DNA from: Desulfopila aestuarii DSM 18488
Lineage (GTDB): Bacteria; Desulfobacterota; Desulfobulbia; Desulfobulbales; Desulfocapsaceae
DNA length: 64,000 bases
Reading direction: 5' to 3'
Assembly (NCBI GenBank): GCA_945863875.1
Contig: CAMBBS010000013.1
Span: 1-64,000 of the forward strand
Shown here: piece after piece, positions 16,992-26,516 of the stretch
Position numbering within the stretch: position 1 is the stretch's first letter
How the letters are laid out: every line of letters starts with the position of its first letter
Program-made: the position numbers and the translations under genes
Notes under the pieces: generated by a model
Seen by the model: only the letters and a program-made list of their open reading frames with translations
The model's database searches: none
Told to the model about the DNA's origin: nothing

Positions 16992-19900
16992 TCAGCCTCC
17001 GTCAGGGCTTCTCGTCGCCCCAGCGATCGCCGAAATTTTTTGATTCTCGGTATTGATATATGGTTGTATGACCGGAACCATTCCCTTCAGCACCTGAAGA
17101 GGCAGCGCAGAGGTAAAACTAAAAGCGTTGGCGGATCGACCGCTGACAAAAGCGATCAATGTACCAAAATGATTATCGCCAAGATAAAAAACGAAGGTTG
17201 CGGTCCGGTTCAAGGTCCTTGATGAGCTTTTGTGCCCGGACGAGGATGAATTTATTATCCGGTTATCTCCAGTGCCGGTTTTACCGCCAATGGCCAGCGG
17301 CAGGCCATCCCCTTGCTGAAAGCTCTGCGCCAGACGCTTGGCTGTCCCCTCACTGACGACTTTGCCCAGGGTTTCCTTGAGAACCTGGGCGATTTCCGGG
17401 CGAAGCACCTGGACTGGTTTGGGCGTTGGGCGCAGGGCAATAGTCTCGTAGGGAGTATCCCTGGCAAAGGCGACCTCGGTAAACCTGTGCGTCGGGATGC
17501 GTTTCCCATCATTGAGAATAATACCCATCAATTCAGCCAGTGCCGCCGGTCGATCTCCCGAACTGCCGAGGGCAGTGGCCAGTGACGGCACCAGATGACC
17601 AAAGGGATATCCCATATTTTTCCAGCGGCGGTGGATATCCGAAAAGGCGTCTATTTCGAGCACGATCCTCACCCGGGAATCTCTGGCATTTTTCGCTTTG
17701 GTGCGCATCAGCCAACCGTAAACCTCACGCCGCACCTCCGTGCTTTTCATTATTGCATCCTGGAGAGTCAGATCACCTGGTCGCCGCAGGTAGTCAAGCA
17801 GCCACAATTCCAGGGGATGGACCGCAGCGAGATACCCCATATCCTGCAAGTTGTAGGAGCCTGGCTGGTATTTTTCATACATCGCCGCCAGTTGTCTGTT
17901 CGTCAAGGTACTCGTCGGCAGGTGGCCGCGAATAAACCGGATGTAGGCATCCTGATCGGCCTCCGGCAGGAGATGGCGATGGACGATAGTCAACCTCAGG
18001 GCTCGCGGATTCATGCCTGCCAGGAGAGTTTCCAGCCGTTGGTCAGCGTTCATGTTGCGGTACTTGTTCCAGAAACGTGTAAGGAAGACTTTACTTTCCC
18101 GATCAATAAATTTATCGAGCATCTCCTTGCGCCTGGGGTCATTGTCGTCGATGACGATCTGCCGGTTGTTCTCCCATTGGCTGGCCTGGGTGTACCGGAC
18201 GATATCCTGCATGATCCGGACAAAGGGGAGGTTGAGTGAATACTGCAGCGCTTCGGTGACGGTGGCTATTCGGTTATTGTCTTCATTTCTAAAATTACCG
18301 AAGGTGTGCAGACCGCCACCGGTAAAAAAACGCTCGCCCGGGTGTGCAGAATATGGTCGGAGCATGGCGGCTTCAAGCAACGCTTTCAGCTGCAGGCTCG
18401 GATTCTGCAGCAGCTGAAAGCCGACCCAGCGGGAAAGAGTATCCCGTGTCTGCTCCATCAGGTTTTTGAGCTCGTCCTGCGGCCGCGCGGCCAGATCCGC
18501 ATGCAGCTCGGCTATAATTTCGAGATAGGTGGCCAGCGTGCGCAGCTTGGCCGTCGAACCCAATTCAAGTTTACTTCCCTCGTTGATATCAAAGGGCAGT
18601 GGCGTGGTATCGGTCTGCACCCGCACCATGTTGCCCATTGGCGTGCGCTCGAACAAGGTAAAGCTATAGCTGAGTTCATCGGCTTGGTCCGGGGTCAGCA
18701 GATACTTGCCGACCAGCCCATACTCGTCGGCGACATCGCTCTTTTCCAGATTTTTCAGATAGAGATTGACCTGCTCCTGTAACCGGCTGTTCAAGGTGGA
18801 GGTGACAGTGACGTCCATCCGGTCAAGCGAATAGAGAGAGGTGGCAAAAAGAGGGCCGAGGCGGTTCCGAACGACATTTACCCCCTTATTGTTGACGATC
18901 TGCCGCGCCGCTCCATTGTTACTGAAATTACGGAAGAAAAGCGGCTGCGCCTGGGCCGCTTCACTGAGGGCCTCGGAGATGCTGCCATTCTGGGCCAGCA
19001 GCCTGACATAACTGTTCGACAGTATCGCCAGCTCCTTGCGTCCCTCGACAAGATAGAAAGATGGCCGCCGATGGGCAATCATCAGGCTGACAACCTGCTT
19101 TATAAGCAGAGCCTGTCTCTCGAGATCCGCCCCCGTCGGGTCCTTCAGATTCAACAGCCGGTTCATTTCGTCAAACTCCGTCCCATACCAGACGAACAAA
19201 CCATCCCCAAGACCATTGACTTCCCCGAACCCTGGAGCTGCGGAAAGAGGGACGGAGTTGACATAGTCAAGCACCAGCTGTCTGCGGAACAGAGAGGTAT
19301 CCTCCCCATCCTGATAGGCTCGCACACTCGCCGAAACCATCTGGATAAGTTTTTCCTTGGCCGAGACGGTCATACCGTTATCCGAATGACGGAATTTTTC
19401 CATCTGGGTGGCCAGGGTGCTCCCGCCCATTGCCGGCATGTCGAGACTTACCAGTTCGCCCGCCTGAACAACCAGTGCCTTGGCAAAACGTCCCCAGTCA
19501 ACGGCCGGATTTGTTTTCGGAAACTGATCTGAAAGTAACGTCCTGTTTTCGATAAAGAGCAATGTCTGTACAATCTTGTAGGGGATGTCAAAAAAATCAT
19601 TGTACACCCGTTTCGGATTGATCATCCGGTACATCGACTCTCCTGTGGCGTCGAGAATATGCAGGCCTGCCTGGCTTTTTTCGCTATAGGGTATATGAAA
19701 ACCTTTTTCCGCATAATTTTGCAGAGGCTCACTAAACCGGGCCTGCCTGCTGATGACCATGCCGTTTTGCTGCAATTTGTCGAGAAAAGCCGGCAGCTGG
19801 ACATAGCCAAGACGAATATCGTAGGGGCCTTTTTTGGGAAAGATTATTTTGTCACTTGCTCCATCGGCTACCCGGTAGCGCAGGTTGGCTGCATAGCCAC

Positions 19901-20042
19901 TGATGAATTTTGCCTGCATGGTGGAAGTTTTAATCTCATAATATCCAACGGCAAGACATGCGGCAGTGATGATCAGCACAAAGGGCCACCAACTTAAGCG
20001 ATGCCGACGTGAAAGGCGCCTTGTTGATTTTTTTTCAATCAT
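16992..20042 (-). CDS. Bifunctional class A penicillin-binding protein-like enzyme
   Basis: A 1016-residue protein. A short cytoplasmic Lys/Arg-rich N-terminus precedes one membrane helix (WWPFVLIITAACLAVGYYEI). The GT51 glycosyltransferase domain shows LLFIENRTLLSD (catalytic Glu) and GGSTLATQMEKF. The transpeptidase domain shows GSTAKLRT (SxxK), YSLN (SxN) and GGKTGTGD (KTG). It would polymerise and cross-link peptidoglycan in the periplasm. The start at 20042 is chosen because the membrane anchor follows at once; the frame stays open 107 codons further upstream to 20366, without any recognisable homology. The C-terminus ends against the IS605 relic, so the last few residues may be altered. 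Confidence 0.88.
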   Translation of the reverse strand: MIEKKSTRRLSRRHRLSWWPFVLIITAACLAVGYYEIKTSTMQAKFISGYAANLRYRVADGASDKIIFPKKGPYDIRLGYVQLPAFLDKLQQNGMVISRQARFSEPLQNYAEKGFHIPYSEKSQAGLHILDATGESMYRMINPKRVYNDFFDIPYKIVQTLLFIENRTLLSDQFPKTNPAVDWGRFAKALVVQAGELVSLDMPAMGGSTLATQMEKFRHSDNGMTVSAKEKLIQMVSASVRAYQDGEDTSLFRRQLVLDYVNSVPLSAAPGFGEVNGLGDGLFVWYGTEFDEMNRLLNLKDPTGADLERQALLIKQVVSLMIAHRRPSFYLVEGRKELAILSNSYVRLLAQNGSISEALSEAAQAQPLFFRNFSNNGAARQIVNNKGVNVVRNRLGPLFATSLYSLDRMDVTVTSTLNSRLQEQVNLYLKNLEKSDVADEYGLVGKYLLTPDQADELSYSFTLFERTPMGNMVRVQTDTTPLPFDINEGSKLELGSTAKLRTLATYLEIIAELHADLAARPQDELKNLMEQTRDTLSRWVGFQLLQNPSLQLKALLEAAMLRPYSAHPGERFFTGGGLHTFGNFRNEDNNRIATVTEALQYSLNLPFVRIMQDIVRYTQASQWENNRQIVIDDNDPRRKEMLDKFIDRESKVFLTRFWNKYRNMNADQRLETLLAGMNPRALRLTIVHRHLLPEADQDAYIRFIRGHLPTSTLTNRQLAAMYEKYQPGSYNLQDMGYLAAVHPLELWLLDYLRRPGDLTLQDAIMKSTEVRREVYGWLMRTKAKNARDSRVRIVLEIDAFSDIHRRWKNMGYPFGHLVPSLATALGSSGDRPAALAELMGIILNDGKRIPTHRFTEVAFARDTPYETIALRPTPKPVQVLRPEIAQVLKETLGKVVSEGTAKRLAQSFQQGDGLPLAIGGKTGTGDNRIINSSSSGHKSSSRTLNRTATFVFYLGDNHFGTLIAFVSGRSANAFSFTSALPLQVLKGMVPVIQPYINTENQKISAIAGATRSPDGG

Positions 20043-20409
20043 CTTGACTTCTGCCGGAGCAAGGCGGGGTGGAAAATTCTTGGTGGATTCGCAATTGACA
20101 TGGAGAGGAATTTTCTCGAAATGTGTCGACAGGTCGTAAGTAAGTTGTGCATTATAACTGTTACCGGGACTGGACCCGATGGTTGGAACGTCCAGGAGTT
20201 CAACCGACACGATTACGTTCTTCTTGCTTATTCTTTCGGCGTGAAATAAATCGACAAGATGAGGAATTTTCATCCGTGCTGGACAAGCTGGAATAATTAC
20301 GGCAAGCATATCCGATCCGCCCTGTTTCGTCAAGATTTGCGGCAAACTACCCAGCGACCATTGCATGTCAGGAAAAGCCTCGCCCCTCTTCTTGTATCAA
20401 ATTTATTTA
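20043..20409. other. Divergent intergenic region between PBP-like and ASKHA genes
   Basis: About 430 bases separate the two start codons. Apart from the promoter-like hexamers at 20410-20437, no gene, repeat or RNA is recognised. Both strands carry open frames running into it, but these lack family similarity and are best regarded as chance extensions. Confidence 0.5.
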
Positions 20410-20437
20410 TTGACTCGATCATCTACATTGTTATGAT
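20410..20437 (+). promoter_or_regulatory. Sigma-70-type promoter for the ASKHA gene
   Basis: TTGACT, a 16-base spacer, then TATGAT. The possible ATG at 20433 lies inside this -10 box, which supports initiation of translation at the later ATG at 20472. Confidence 0.5.
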
Positions 20438-20471
20438 AAAAGAAAACAAGCAACCAACACCCACAAGGCCT

Positions 20472-22388
20472 ATGGAACATACCGTCTCTTTCCTGCCGGA
20501 CAACATTACCGTTCGTGTTTCTCCCGGGGAAAACCTCCTGACCGCGGCTGCCTTGGCCGGGGTCTATATCCCGGCCTCGTGCGGGGGAGACGGCGTGTGC
20601 CGGAAGTGCAAGATCGAACTTGTGCAGGGCGAACTGCACGCGCAGAATACCAGCAGCCTCAGCCAGGGTGAGATCAGCAGGGGCACTCGACTGGCCTGTA
20701 TTTCAACGGTTTTTTCCGATGTGACCATACGTATTCCGGAAATCGTACGGTCAGACGGGACGTCACTCAAAGCAAAACCGAAAACCACCAGGACAATTTC
20801 CACCAGATCGCAGGAAAACCTTGTCGGTACCTGGCAGATAGCCCCCCCGGTTCGTAAACTGTACCTTACACTGCCACCACCGACGCTCGATGACAACATT
20901 CCGGATATGCAGCGTCTGATCAGAGGAATCAGCCGAACCGGGCCGGCGATGCACGAGCCGGATTATGACCATCCGGAGCTTATCCACGACCTGTCGGTTA
21001 CCCTTCGCGAAAGTGACTGGCGGGTGACCGTCATCCTGTTGCAGGGCAAGCTGGCCAATGAACCGGAGCGAATTATTGCCGTTGAACCCGGCGACACCAC
21101 CGACCAGCTGTATGGCCTGGCCCTCGACCTCGGTACGACAACGATCGGCGGTGTGCTCATTGACCTGAACAGTGGCCGGATTATTGCCGAAGCCTCCGCC
21201 TACAACTCGCAGATCGGTTATGGCGAGGATATCATTTCACGGATCATCTACTCGCAACGCACCGGCGGTTTGCGCGCCCTGCAGGAAAAGGCCGTACACA
21301 CAATCAATAACATCATCGAGGAGGTGTGTCGCACCGTCATCATCAGCCCCAGTGATATCAGCTACATTATGGCCGCAGGCAACACGGTGATGGCCCATCT
21401 GCTGCTCGGCATTAACCCAAAATTCATCCGGGAAGCGCCCTACGTCCCAGGCGTCAGTCAATTCCCGCTCACCAAGGCTGCCGCGCTGGGGATCATGGCC
21501 CATCCTTCCGTCCGGCTCTTTCTCTACCCATGCATCGCCTCCTTTGTCGGCGGCGATATTGTTGCCGGGGTTCACGCCTGCAACATGCACAGGAGCGAGA
21601 AGATCAGTCTTTTTATCGATATCGGCACCAACGGAGAGATCGTCGTCGGTAATCGCGACTGGATGGTCTGCGCCGCCTGTTCGGCCGGACCCGCCTTTGA
21701 GGGAAGCGGCATCAAATACGGCATGCGGGCGAGCAGCGGGGCTATCGAAAACGTTCATATCCATCCGGACACCCTGGACCCGATGATCATCACCATCGGC
21801 AACACCAACCCCAGAGGGATCTGCGGTTCCGGAGTGATCGCCATTGTTCCGGAGCTGCTCGAGGCGGGAATCATCGACCGGCGAGGCAAGTTTAACGATC
21901 GTAAAAAACACCACAGGATCAGAAAGGGTGCCGATGGCTGGGAATACGTTATCGCCTGGGCACACGACACGATGATCGGAGAAGATATCGTCATCACCGA
22001 GATCGACCTGGATAACCTGATCCGGGCGAAAGGGGCCATGTTCGCCGGCTGCCAAACCCTGCTCGAATCTGTCGGCATCGGCTTTGCCGAGGTAGAACAG
22101 ATCATTCTGGCCGGTAATTTCGGCGCCCATATAGACCTCGAACGGGCCATCGCCATCGGGTTGCTGCCGGACATCGACAGGGATCGATTCTATTACCTCG
22201 GCAATGCGTCCATGCTCGGCTGCCAGATCAGTCTGACCGATCACATCCGGTTCAGAGAACGAACAGAGGTGCGCAGGATCATGACTAATCTTGAGCTGTC
22301 CGATAACCTCAACTTCATGAACTACTACGTGGCAGCGCTGTTTCTGCCGCACACCGACAGCCGTCTCTTTCCTTCATTATCTTACTGA
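20472..22388 (+). CDS. 2Fe-2S ferredoxin/ASKHA-domain protein (RACo-like corrinoid reactivator)
   Basis: A 638-residue protein. Residues ~1-85 form a plant-type [2Fe-2S] ferredoxin domain with CGGDGVCRKC and a fourth Cys in RLACIS. A linker and the DUF4445/ASKHA ATPase region follow, with ALDLGTTTIGGVLIDL (phosphate-1), LFIDIGTNGEIVVG and GSGVIAIVPELLEAG. This architecture is that of RACo/RamA-type reductive activators, which use ATP to reduce Co(II) corrinoids back to Co(I) on methyltransferases or the corrinoid Fe-S protein. No corrinoid protein or methyltransferase lies in this window, so its partner must be elsewhere. An in-frame upstream ATG at 20433 is less likely. Confidence 0.87.
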   Translation: MEHTVSFLPDNITVRVSPGENLLTAAALAGVYIPASCGGDGVCRKCKIELVQGELHAQNTSSLSQGEISRGTRLACISTVFSDVTIRIPEIVRSDGTSLKAKPKTTRTISTRSQENLVGTWQIAPPVRKLYLTLPPPTLDDNIPDMQRLIRGISRTGPAMHEPDYDHPELIHDLSVTLRESDWRVTVILLQGKLANEPERIIAVEPGDTTDQLYGLALDLGTTTIGGVLIDLNSGRIIAEASAYNSQIGYGEDIISRIIYSQRTGGLRALQEKAVHTINNIIEEVCRTVIISPSDISYIMAAGNTVMAHLLLGINPKFIREAPYVPGVSQFPLTKAAALGIMAHPSVRLFLYPCIASFVGGDIVAGVHACNMHRSEKISLFIDIGTNGEIVVGNRDWMVCAACSAGPAFEGSGIKYGMRASSGAIENVHIHPDTLDPMIITIGNTNPRGICGSGVIAIVPELLEAGIIDRRGKFNDRKKHHRIRKGADGWEYVIAWAHDTMIGEDIVITEIDLDNLIRAKGAMFAGCQTLLESVGIGFAEVEQIILAGNFGAHIDLERAIAIGLLPDIDRDRFYYLGNASMLGCQISLTDHIRFRERTEVRRIMTNLELSDNLNFMNYYVAALFLPHTDSRLFPSLSY

Positions 22389-22534
22389 TCCCCGCCCGCT
22401 CGTCCCGTTTTTACACCAGGCTGCGGCCCTGCAGCCGTCATATCCCTCCGCATGCCAACATTTTTTTCGCGGGGACGAGAGGAAAATCTTCAGTACATAT
22501 TTCGTCATTCGATGTACCCTGTTATCTGCTTTTC

Positions 22535-22550
22535 TGGACCAAGTATTGCA
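22535..22550 (+). promoter_or_regulatory. Putative sigma-54 promoter of the kinase/regulator operon
   Basis: TGGACCAAGTATTGCA has the invariant GG and GC separated by ten bases, as in -24/-12 elements. It lies about 72 bases upstream of the histidine kinase start, which would allow autoregulation by the NtrC-type partner. Confidence 0.42.
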
Positions 22551-22621
22551 AAGCAATCAACCAGGCCGCAGATAAAAAACTGTTAATTCTCAAAACCCTC
22601 AGCTCGACGCCCCGGTAGGTC

Positions 22622-24751
22622 ATGATCCCAAGGACAAAAAAACACATTATCACCCTGGCCGTCCTGACAGCGGTTATTTTCGTCGTTGCCGGCATCAATT
22701 ATCGAATCACCCAGCATATAGTTGAAAGAACCATCGCCGCCCAGCAGGAAGATCTGGCAATCAAGGCGGCGGATACGGTGGAAATGTGGCTCGAGCAGCA
22801 GATGAAAATTCTCACCGCCACCGCCGACTCGGTCGTGCTCGGTTCCCTCGGGCAGAACGAAGAGACGATGAAACCACTCAAAATGGCCATGAAAGCCGGT
22901 CATTTCACCGATGTGTATATCGGCAGAAAAGACGGCGTGCTGCTCGACGGTGCGGACTGGCTGCCGCCCAACGGCTATGATCCCCGCAACCGTCCATGGT
23001 ACCGACGGGCCGTTGCGGTTGGGGATATGAGTTTTACCACGCCGTATATTGACTTGGTGACCAACAAGATGGTCATTGCCCTGGTGAAACCTCTGATCGC
23101 CGATGGGCAAATCGTCGGCGTCATGGGCGCGGATACGGTCCTCGACAGCCTGGTGCGGAACGTTTTAAACCTCAAGGTCGGCGAGTCCGGTTACGGATTT
23201 ATTGTCGAAAGAAACGGCACCATCCTCGTCCATCCCAGCGAGGAGTATGTCATGCGCGAAAAAATACAGAATATTGAACTTGATCTGGCGGACAAACTGG
23301 ACCGCTTCATCAGCGGCGATATCGGCACGGTCACCTACCTCGGCAAAGACCGGCAGAAACATGTGCTGTCCTTTAGCCTCATTGCCAATTCCGACTGGTT
23401 CATGTGCGTGACCGCCCCCCGCGACGAGGCCTATTCCCTCACCCGCAAGACGACGATGATCTTTGCCACGGAAATAGCCCTCAGGGTTTTAGGCATCCTG
23501 GCGCTTATTGCCCTGGTGGTGGTCAGCGGCAGCGGCCTGGTGCTGTTTTTTTTCAGCAAGAGATACAGTTCGGCCATCCAGCAGCACCAGGAAGAGCTGA
23601 CCGGCATAAACAAGGATCTCGAATGGAACATTATTAAAAGAAAGGAGGTCGAGACCTATTACCAGACCTTATTTAATGTGGCAAATGACGCCATTCTCAT
23701 CAGCAAGGGGAGCCGCATCAGTGAATGCAACCAGAAGACCATGGAGGTCTTCGGCCTTGCCAAAGAAGTGATGCTCGGCAAGAGCATGCTCGACCTCTCC
23801 CCCGTATATCAGCCGGATGGCGAGCTGAGCAGAGAGAAGCTGCAGGACATCCTGCACGCCTCCCATAAAGGGGAGCAGCAGATCTTCAGATGGTCGTTCA
23901 TCAGGGCTGACGGCGTGGAATTTCCCGCCTCGATCAGTCTGAAGATCTTCCGGCTCAACGATGAGGAGCTCACCCTGTCAAGCATCAGGGATATCTCCAA
24001 ACGGGTCGATGCCGAAGGACAGCTGATGCAGGCGCAGAAGATGGCCGCGGTCGGCGAAATGCTGGCGATCATCGCCCACCAGTGGCGCCAGCCCTTAAAT
24101 ACCCTTTCGACCTATATTTCCAGCCTACAGGCGGCGCAATATAATGATATGCTCAACAAGGCGTTTGTCGAAAAACTGGTGTCCGGCGCCAATGGCCAGA
24201 TTCATTTCATGTCGAAAACGATTGACGACTTCAGGAATTTTTTTAAGCCGTCCAAGGCGAAAGGACCCGTCGATGTGCTGGAAGTGGTGATCAGTGCGGT
24301 CAAGCTTATGGAGGCGCAGATGAAACATGGCGGCATCTCGCTGACCGTCAACAATAAGAGCGGATCGAGCTCCCTGCTGGTCTTTGGCTATCGGGGCGAA
24401 TTTGTCCACGTCCTGGTGAATATTATCGCCAACGCCAAGGATGCGATCAGCCAGCATGCCGCCGAAGCCGATGAGCAGCCGGCAGCCAAAAAAATTGCCA
24501 TCACCGTCAGCACCGACGAACAGACGGTTTTGCTCCACATCAGTGACAGCGGCGGCGGCATTCCCGAGCACCTGCTGCTGCAGATATTCAATCCGTACTT
24601 CACCACCAAAGGTGCATCGTCCGGCACCGGCATGGGGCTGTATATGGCCAAAATGATCGTGGAAAAAGAAATGAACGGCGAACTGCTGGCGGAAAATACC
24701 GAGACGGGCGCGAAATTCACCATCAAACTGAAAAAAATGATAACGGACTAG
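22622..24751 (+). CDS. Membrane sensor histidine kinase with dCache and PAS domains
   Basis: A 709-residue protein. The first membrane helix is at residues 8-28. A periplasmic double-Cache sensor (~30-275, with NRPWYRRAVAVGDMSFTTPY and GESGYGFIVERNGTILVHP) is followed by a second membrane segment (~280-312), a PAS domain (~345-455), a HisKA segment with phospho-acceptor His in AIIAHQWRQPLN (near 485) and a HATPase domain ending in GTGMGLYMAKMIVEKEM. It lies 5 bases from the NtrC-type response regulator, forming a two-component pair. NRPWYRRA matches the dCache_1 pattern often found in receptors of amino acids, including branched-chain ones. This fits control of the downstream Liv operon, as an inference. 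Confidence 0.93.
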   Translation: MIPRTKKHIITLAVLTAVIFVVAGINYRITQHIVERTIAAQQEDLAIKAADTVEMWLEQQMKILTATADSVVLGSLGQNEETMKPLKMAMKAGHFTDVYIGRKDGVLLDGADWLPPNGYDPRNRPWYRRAVAVGDMSFTTPYIDLVTNKMVIALVKPLIADGQIVGVMGADTVLDSLVRNVLNLKVGESGYGFIVERNGTILVHPSEEYVMREKIQNIELDLADKLDRFISGDIGTVTYLGKDRQKHVLSFSLIANSDWFMCVTAPRDEAYSLTRKTTMIFATEIALRVLGILALIALVVVSGSGLVLFFFSKRYSSAIQQHQEELTGINKDLEWNIIKRKEVETYYQTLFNVANDAILISKGSRISECNQKTMEVFGLAKEVMLGKSMLDLSPVYQPDGELSREKLQDILHASHKGEQQIFRWSFIRADGVEFPASISLKIFRLNDEELTLSSIRDISKRVDAEGQLMQAQKMAAVGEMLAIIAHQWRQPLNTLSTYISSLQAAQYNDMLNKAFVEKLVSGANGQIHFMSKTIDDFRNFFKPSKAKGPVDVLEVVISAVKLMEAQMKHGGISLTVNNKSGSSSLLVFGYRGEFVHVLVNIIANAKDAISQHAAEADEQPAAKKIAITVSTDEQTVLLHISDSGGGIPEHLLLQIFNPYFTTKGASSGTGMGLYMAKMIVEKEMNGELLAENTETGAKFTIKLKKMITD

Positions 24752-24756
24752 AAGGC

Positions 24757-26187
24757 ATGATTACCTCGAAAATGAAAAACTGTCAGATTCTGCTAGTCGA
24801 CGATGAACCTGCGGAACTTGAAGCATACAGCCTGCTGCTCACCTCCCTCGGCATGAAGAATGTCCGGACCCTCAGCGACAGCCGCCATGTCCTGGCCACG
24901 CTGGAAAGCATGCAGTCGCCGGTGCTGTTTCTCGATCTGAATATGCCGCACATGAGCGGTCAGGAGGTTTTGCGGCAGCTGAAAATACACAGGCCGCAGA
25001 TCCCGGTCATCATCGTCACCGCCGACTCGGAGATCGAAACAGCCGTCGAGTGTTTGAAGCTCGGTGCACAAGACTATCTGGTGAAACCGATCGATTTAAA
25101 AATGTTCAGCTCGGCCCTGCGCAACGCCCTGGAGATCGGTCTGCTGCGCAATGAAGTGATGTCGCTGAAGGGGATTTCTTTCAGCAGCAGGGAGTACAGC
25201 AACAAGGCCTTTGACCGCATCGTCACCAAGAGTCCCCTGATGTTCGGCCTCTTCCAGTACATTGAGTCGATTGCCACTAGCGGCCTGCCGACGCTGATCC
25301 TTGGAGAGACCGGATCGGGCAAGGAACTCATCGCCAAGGCCATTCACGAGGTAAGCGGCCTGGCGGGTGAGTTTGTCGCGGTCGACATCTCCGGCCTCGA
25401 CGACACCCTGTTCTCCGACACCCTGTTCGGTCATGCCAGAGGGGCCTATACCGGTGCCGAGACGGTACGCGCCGGAATGATCGAAAAGGCCGCCGACGGG
25501 ACCATTTTTCTCGATGAAATCGGCGATCTCAGTGAGGTCTCCCAGGTAAAACTTTTGCGCCTGCTCCAGGAAAAGATCTATTATCCCCTGGGCTCGGATC
25601 AACCGAAACAATGCCATGCACGCATCATTACCGCCGCCAATAAGGATCTCACCAGGCTCGCCGGCCAGGATGGCGAGTTCAGGATGGATCTGTACTATCG
25701 ACTCAGTACCCACCTGCTCAAGGTACCGCCGCTGCGTGACCGGCGGGAAGACATTCCTCTCCTCGTCGAGCATCTGATAGCCGATGGCGCTGCGACAATG
25801 CATAAAGACATCCCGACAATCAGCCAGCAGGCCATGAACCTGCTGCTGCGTCACCCATTCTGGGGGAATATCCGGGAATTGAAGGCGTATATCTCCGATG
25901 CCGTGGCCCGCTGTACCCATGGCCACATCCAGGAACATCTTATCGCCGAGCGACTCGCCGGGGTGACCCCAATAACCTCCAGTGTACTCGGAAAGACCAA
26001 TCCCCTGGAGGCTTTGTTCGGCCACTTCCCTACCCTGGACGAACTGGCCGACTATGCGGTTGAAATGGCTTTGAATGTCTCGGAAAACAACCAGAGTCAG
26101 GCCTCGCGCCTGCTGGGGGTTTCCCGGCAGGCCCTGAACAAGAGAGTAAAAAAGAAAACGGCAACCTCTATTGACGATGGTCTCTGA
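24757..26187 (+). CDS. Sigma-54-dependent response regulator (NtrC/DctD type)
   Basis: A 476-residue protein. An N-terminal receiver domain has the phospho-acceptor Asp in LFLDLNMPHMSG (about residue 60) and the Lys in YLVKPID. The AAA+ domain has Walker A GETGSGKE (~183), the sigma-54 contact loop GAYTGA, Walker B GTIFLDEIGDL and the Arg finger region YRLSTHLLKVPPLRDR. A Fis-like HTH ends the protein (NNQSQASRLLGVSRQALNKR). The Phe of the canonical GAFTGA is Tyr, a tolerated variant. It is cotranscribed with the kinase and placed upstream of a sigma-54 promoter with four GTCAAC/GTTGAC half-sites, so it is the obvious candidate activator of the following ABC operon. Confidence 0.94.
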   Translation: MITSKMKNCQILLVDDEPAELEAYSLLLTSLGMKNVRTLSDSRHVLATLESMQSPVLFLDLNMPHMSGQEVLRQLKIHRPQIPVIIVTADSEIETAVECLKLGAQDYLVKPIDLKMFSSALRNALEIGLLRNEVMSLKGISFSSREYSNKAFDRIVTKSPLMFGLFQYIESIATSGLPTLILGETGSGKELIAKAIHEVSGLAGEFVAVDISGLDDTLFSDTLFGHARGAYTGAETVRAGMIEKAADGTIFLDEIGDLSEVSQVKLLRLLQEKIYYPLGSDQPKQCHARIITAANKDLTRLAGQDGEFRMDLYYRLSTHLLKVPPLRDRREDIPLLVEHLIADGAATMHKDIPTISQQAMNLLLRHPFWGNIRELKAYISDAVARCTHGHIQEHLIAERLAGVTPITSSVLGKTNPLEALFGHFPTLDELADYAVEMALNVSENNQSQASRLLGVSRQALNKRVKKKTATSIDDGL

Positions 26188-26234
26188 TGGGCATTCTTTC
26201 CATGCGCCATTGTTGTCGCCTTATCGAACAAATT

Positions 26235-26282
26235 GTCAACGCTGGTTTACAGCGTCAACCAGGGTTGACGCCATGGGTTGAC
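26235..26282. promoter_or_regulatory. Candidate enhancer sites for the NtrC-type regulator
   Basis: Four half-sites occur within 48 bases: GTCAAC at 26235 and 26254, GTTGAC at 26264 and 26277. The middle two form a perfect 9-bp inverted repeat, GCGTCAACC AG GGTTGACGC. The cluster is about 80-130 bases upstream of the sigma-54 promoter, the usual distance for an enhancer. Confidence 0.6.
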
Positions 26283-26363
26283 AGCCCCTGTGTCAAGGGC
26301 GGCCAGAGTGCTGATTTCCCCCTGCAGTTCCCGAAAAACTCTCGCCCAGGTAAATAGGAACCG

Positions 26364-26379
26364 TGGCACACAAATTGCG
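26364..26379 (+). promoter_or_regulatory. Sigma-54 promoter of the branched-chain amino-acid-type ABC operon
   Basis: TGGCACACAAATTGCG, with GG and GC ten bases apart, is close to the TGGCACG-N4-TTGC consensus. Transcription would begin near 26390, giving a leader of about 125 bases before the substrate-binding protein start. Confidence 0.75.
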
Positions 26380-26516
26380 TTAATGTCCGACTAGAAGAGT
26401 CTGCACCAAGGAAAAGTCTGCATCGTTTTCCCGGTGCGGCAAACTCCAATTCATCAACAGTGCCTGGTGAATGTATCCACGCCTATCAGGGCGGAAAATC
26501 AAACCGAGAGGAACCT

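Noticed and set aside
20043-20366. A 107-residue N-terminal extension of the PBP-like protein
   Set aside because: No similarity or signal, and the normal N-terminus (basic tail plus membrane anchor) begins at 20042.
21237-22352. A 371-codon open frame opposite the ASKHA gene
   Set aside because: Entirely antisense to a conserved gene and without recognisable motifs.
25096-26025. A 309-codon frame opposite the NtrC-type regulator
   Set aside because: Antisense to AAA+ motifs and lacking any own start signal or domain.
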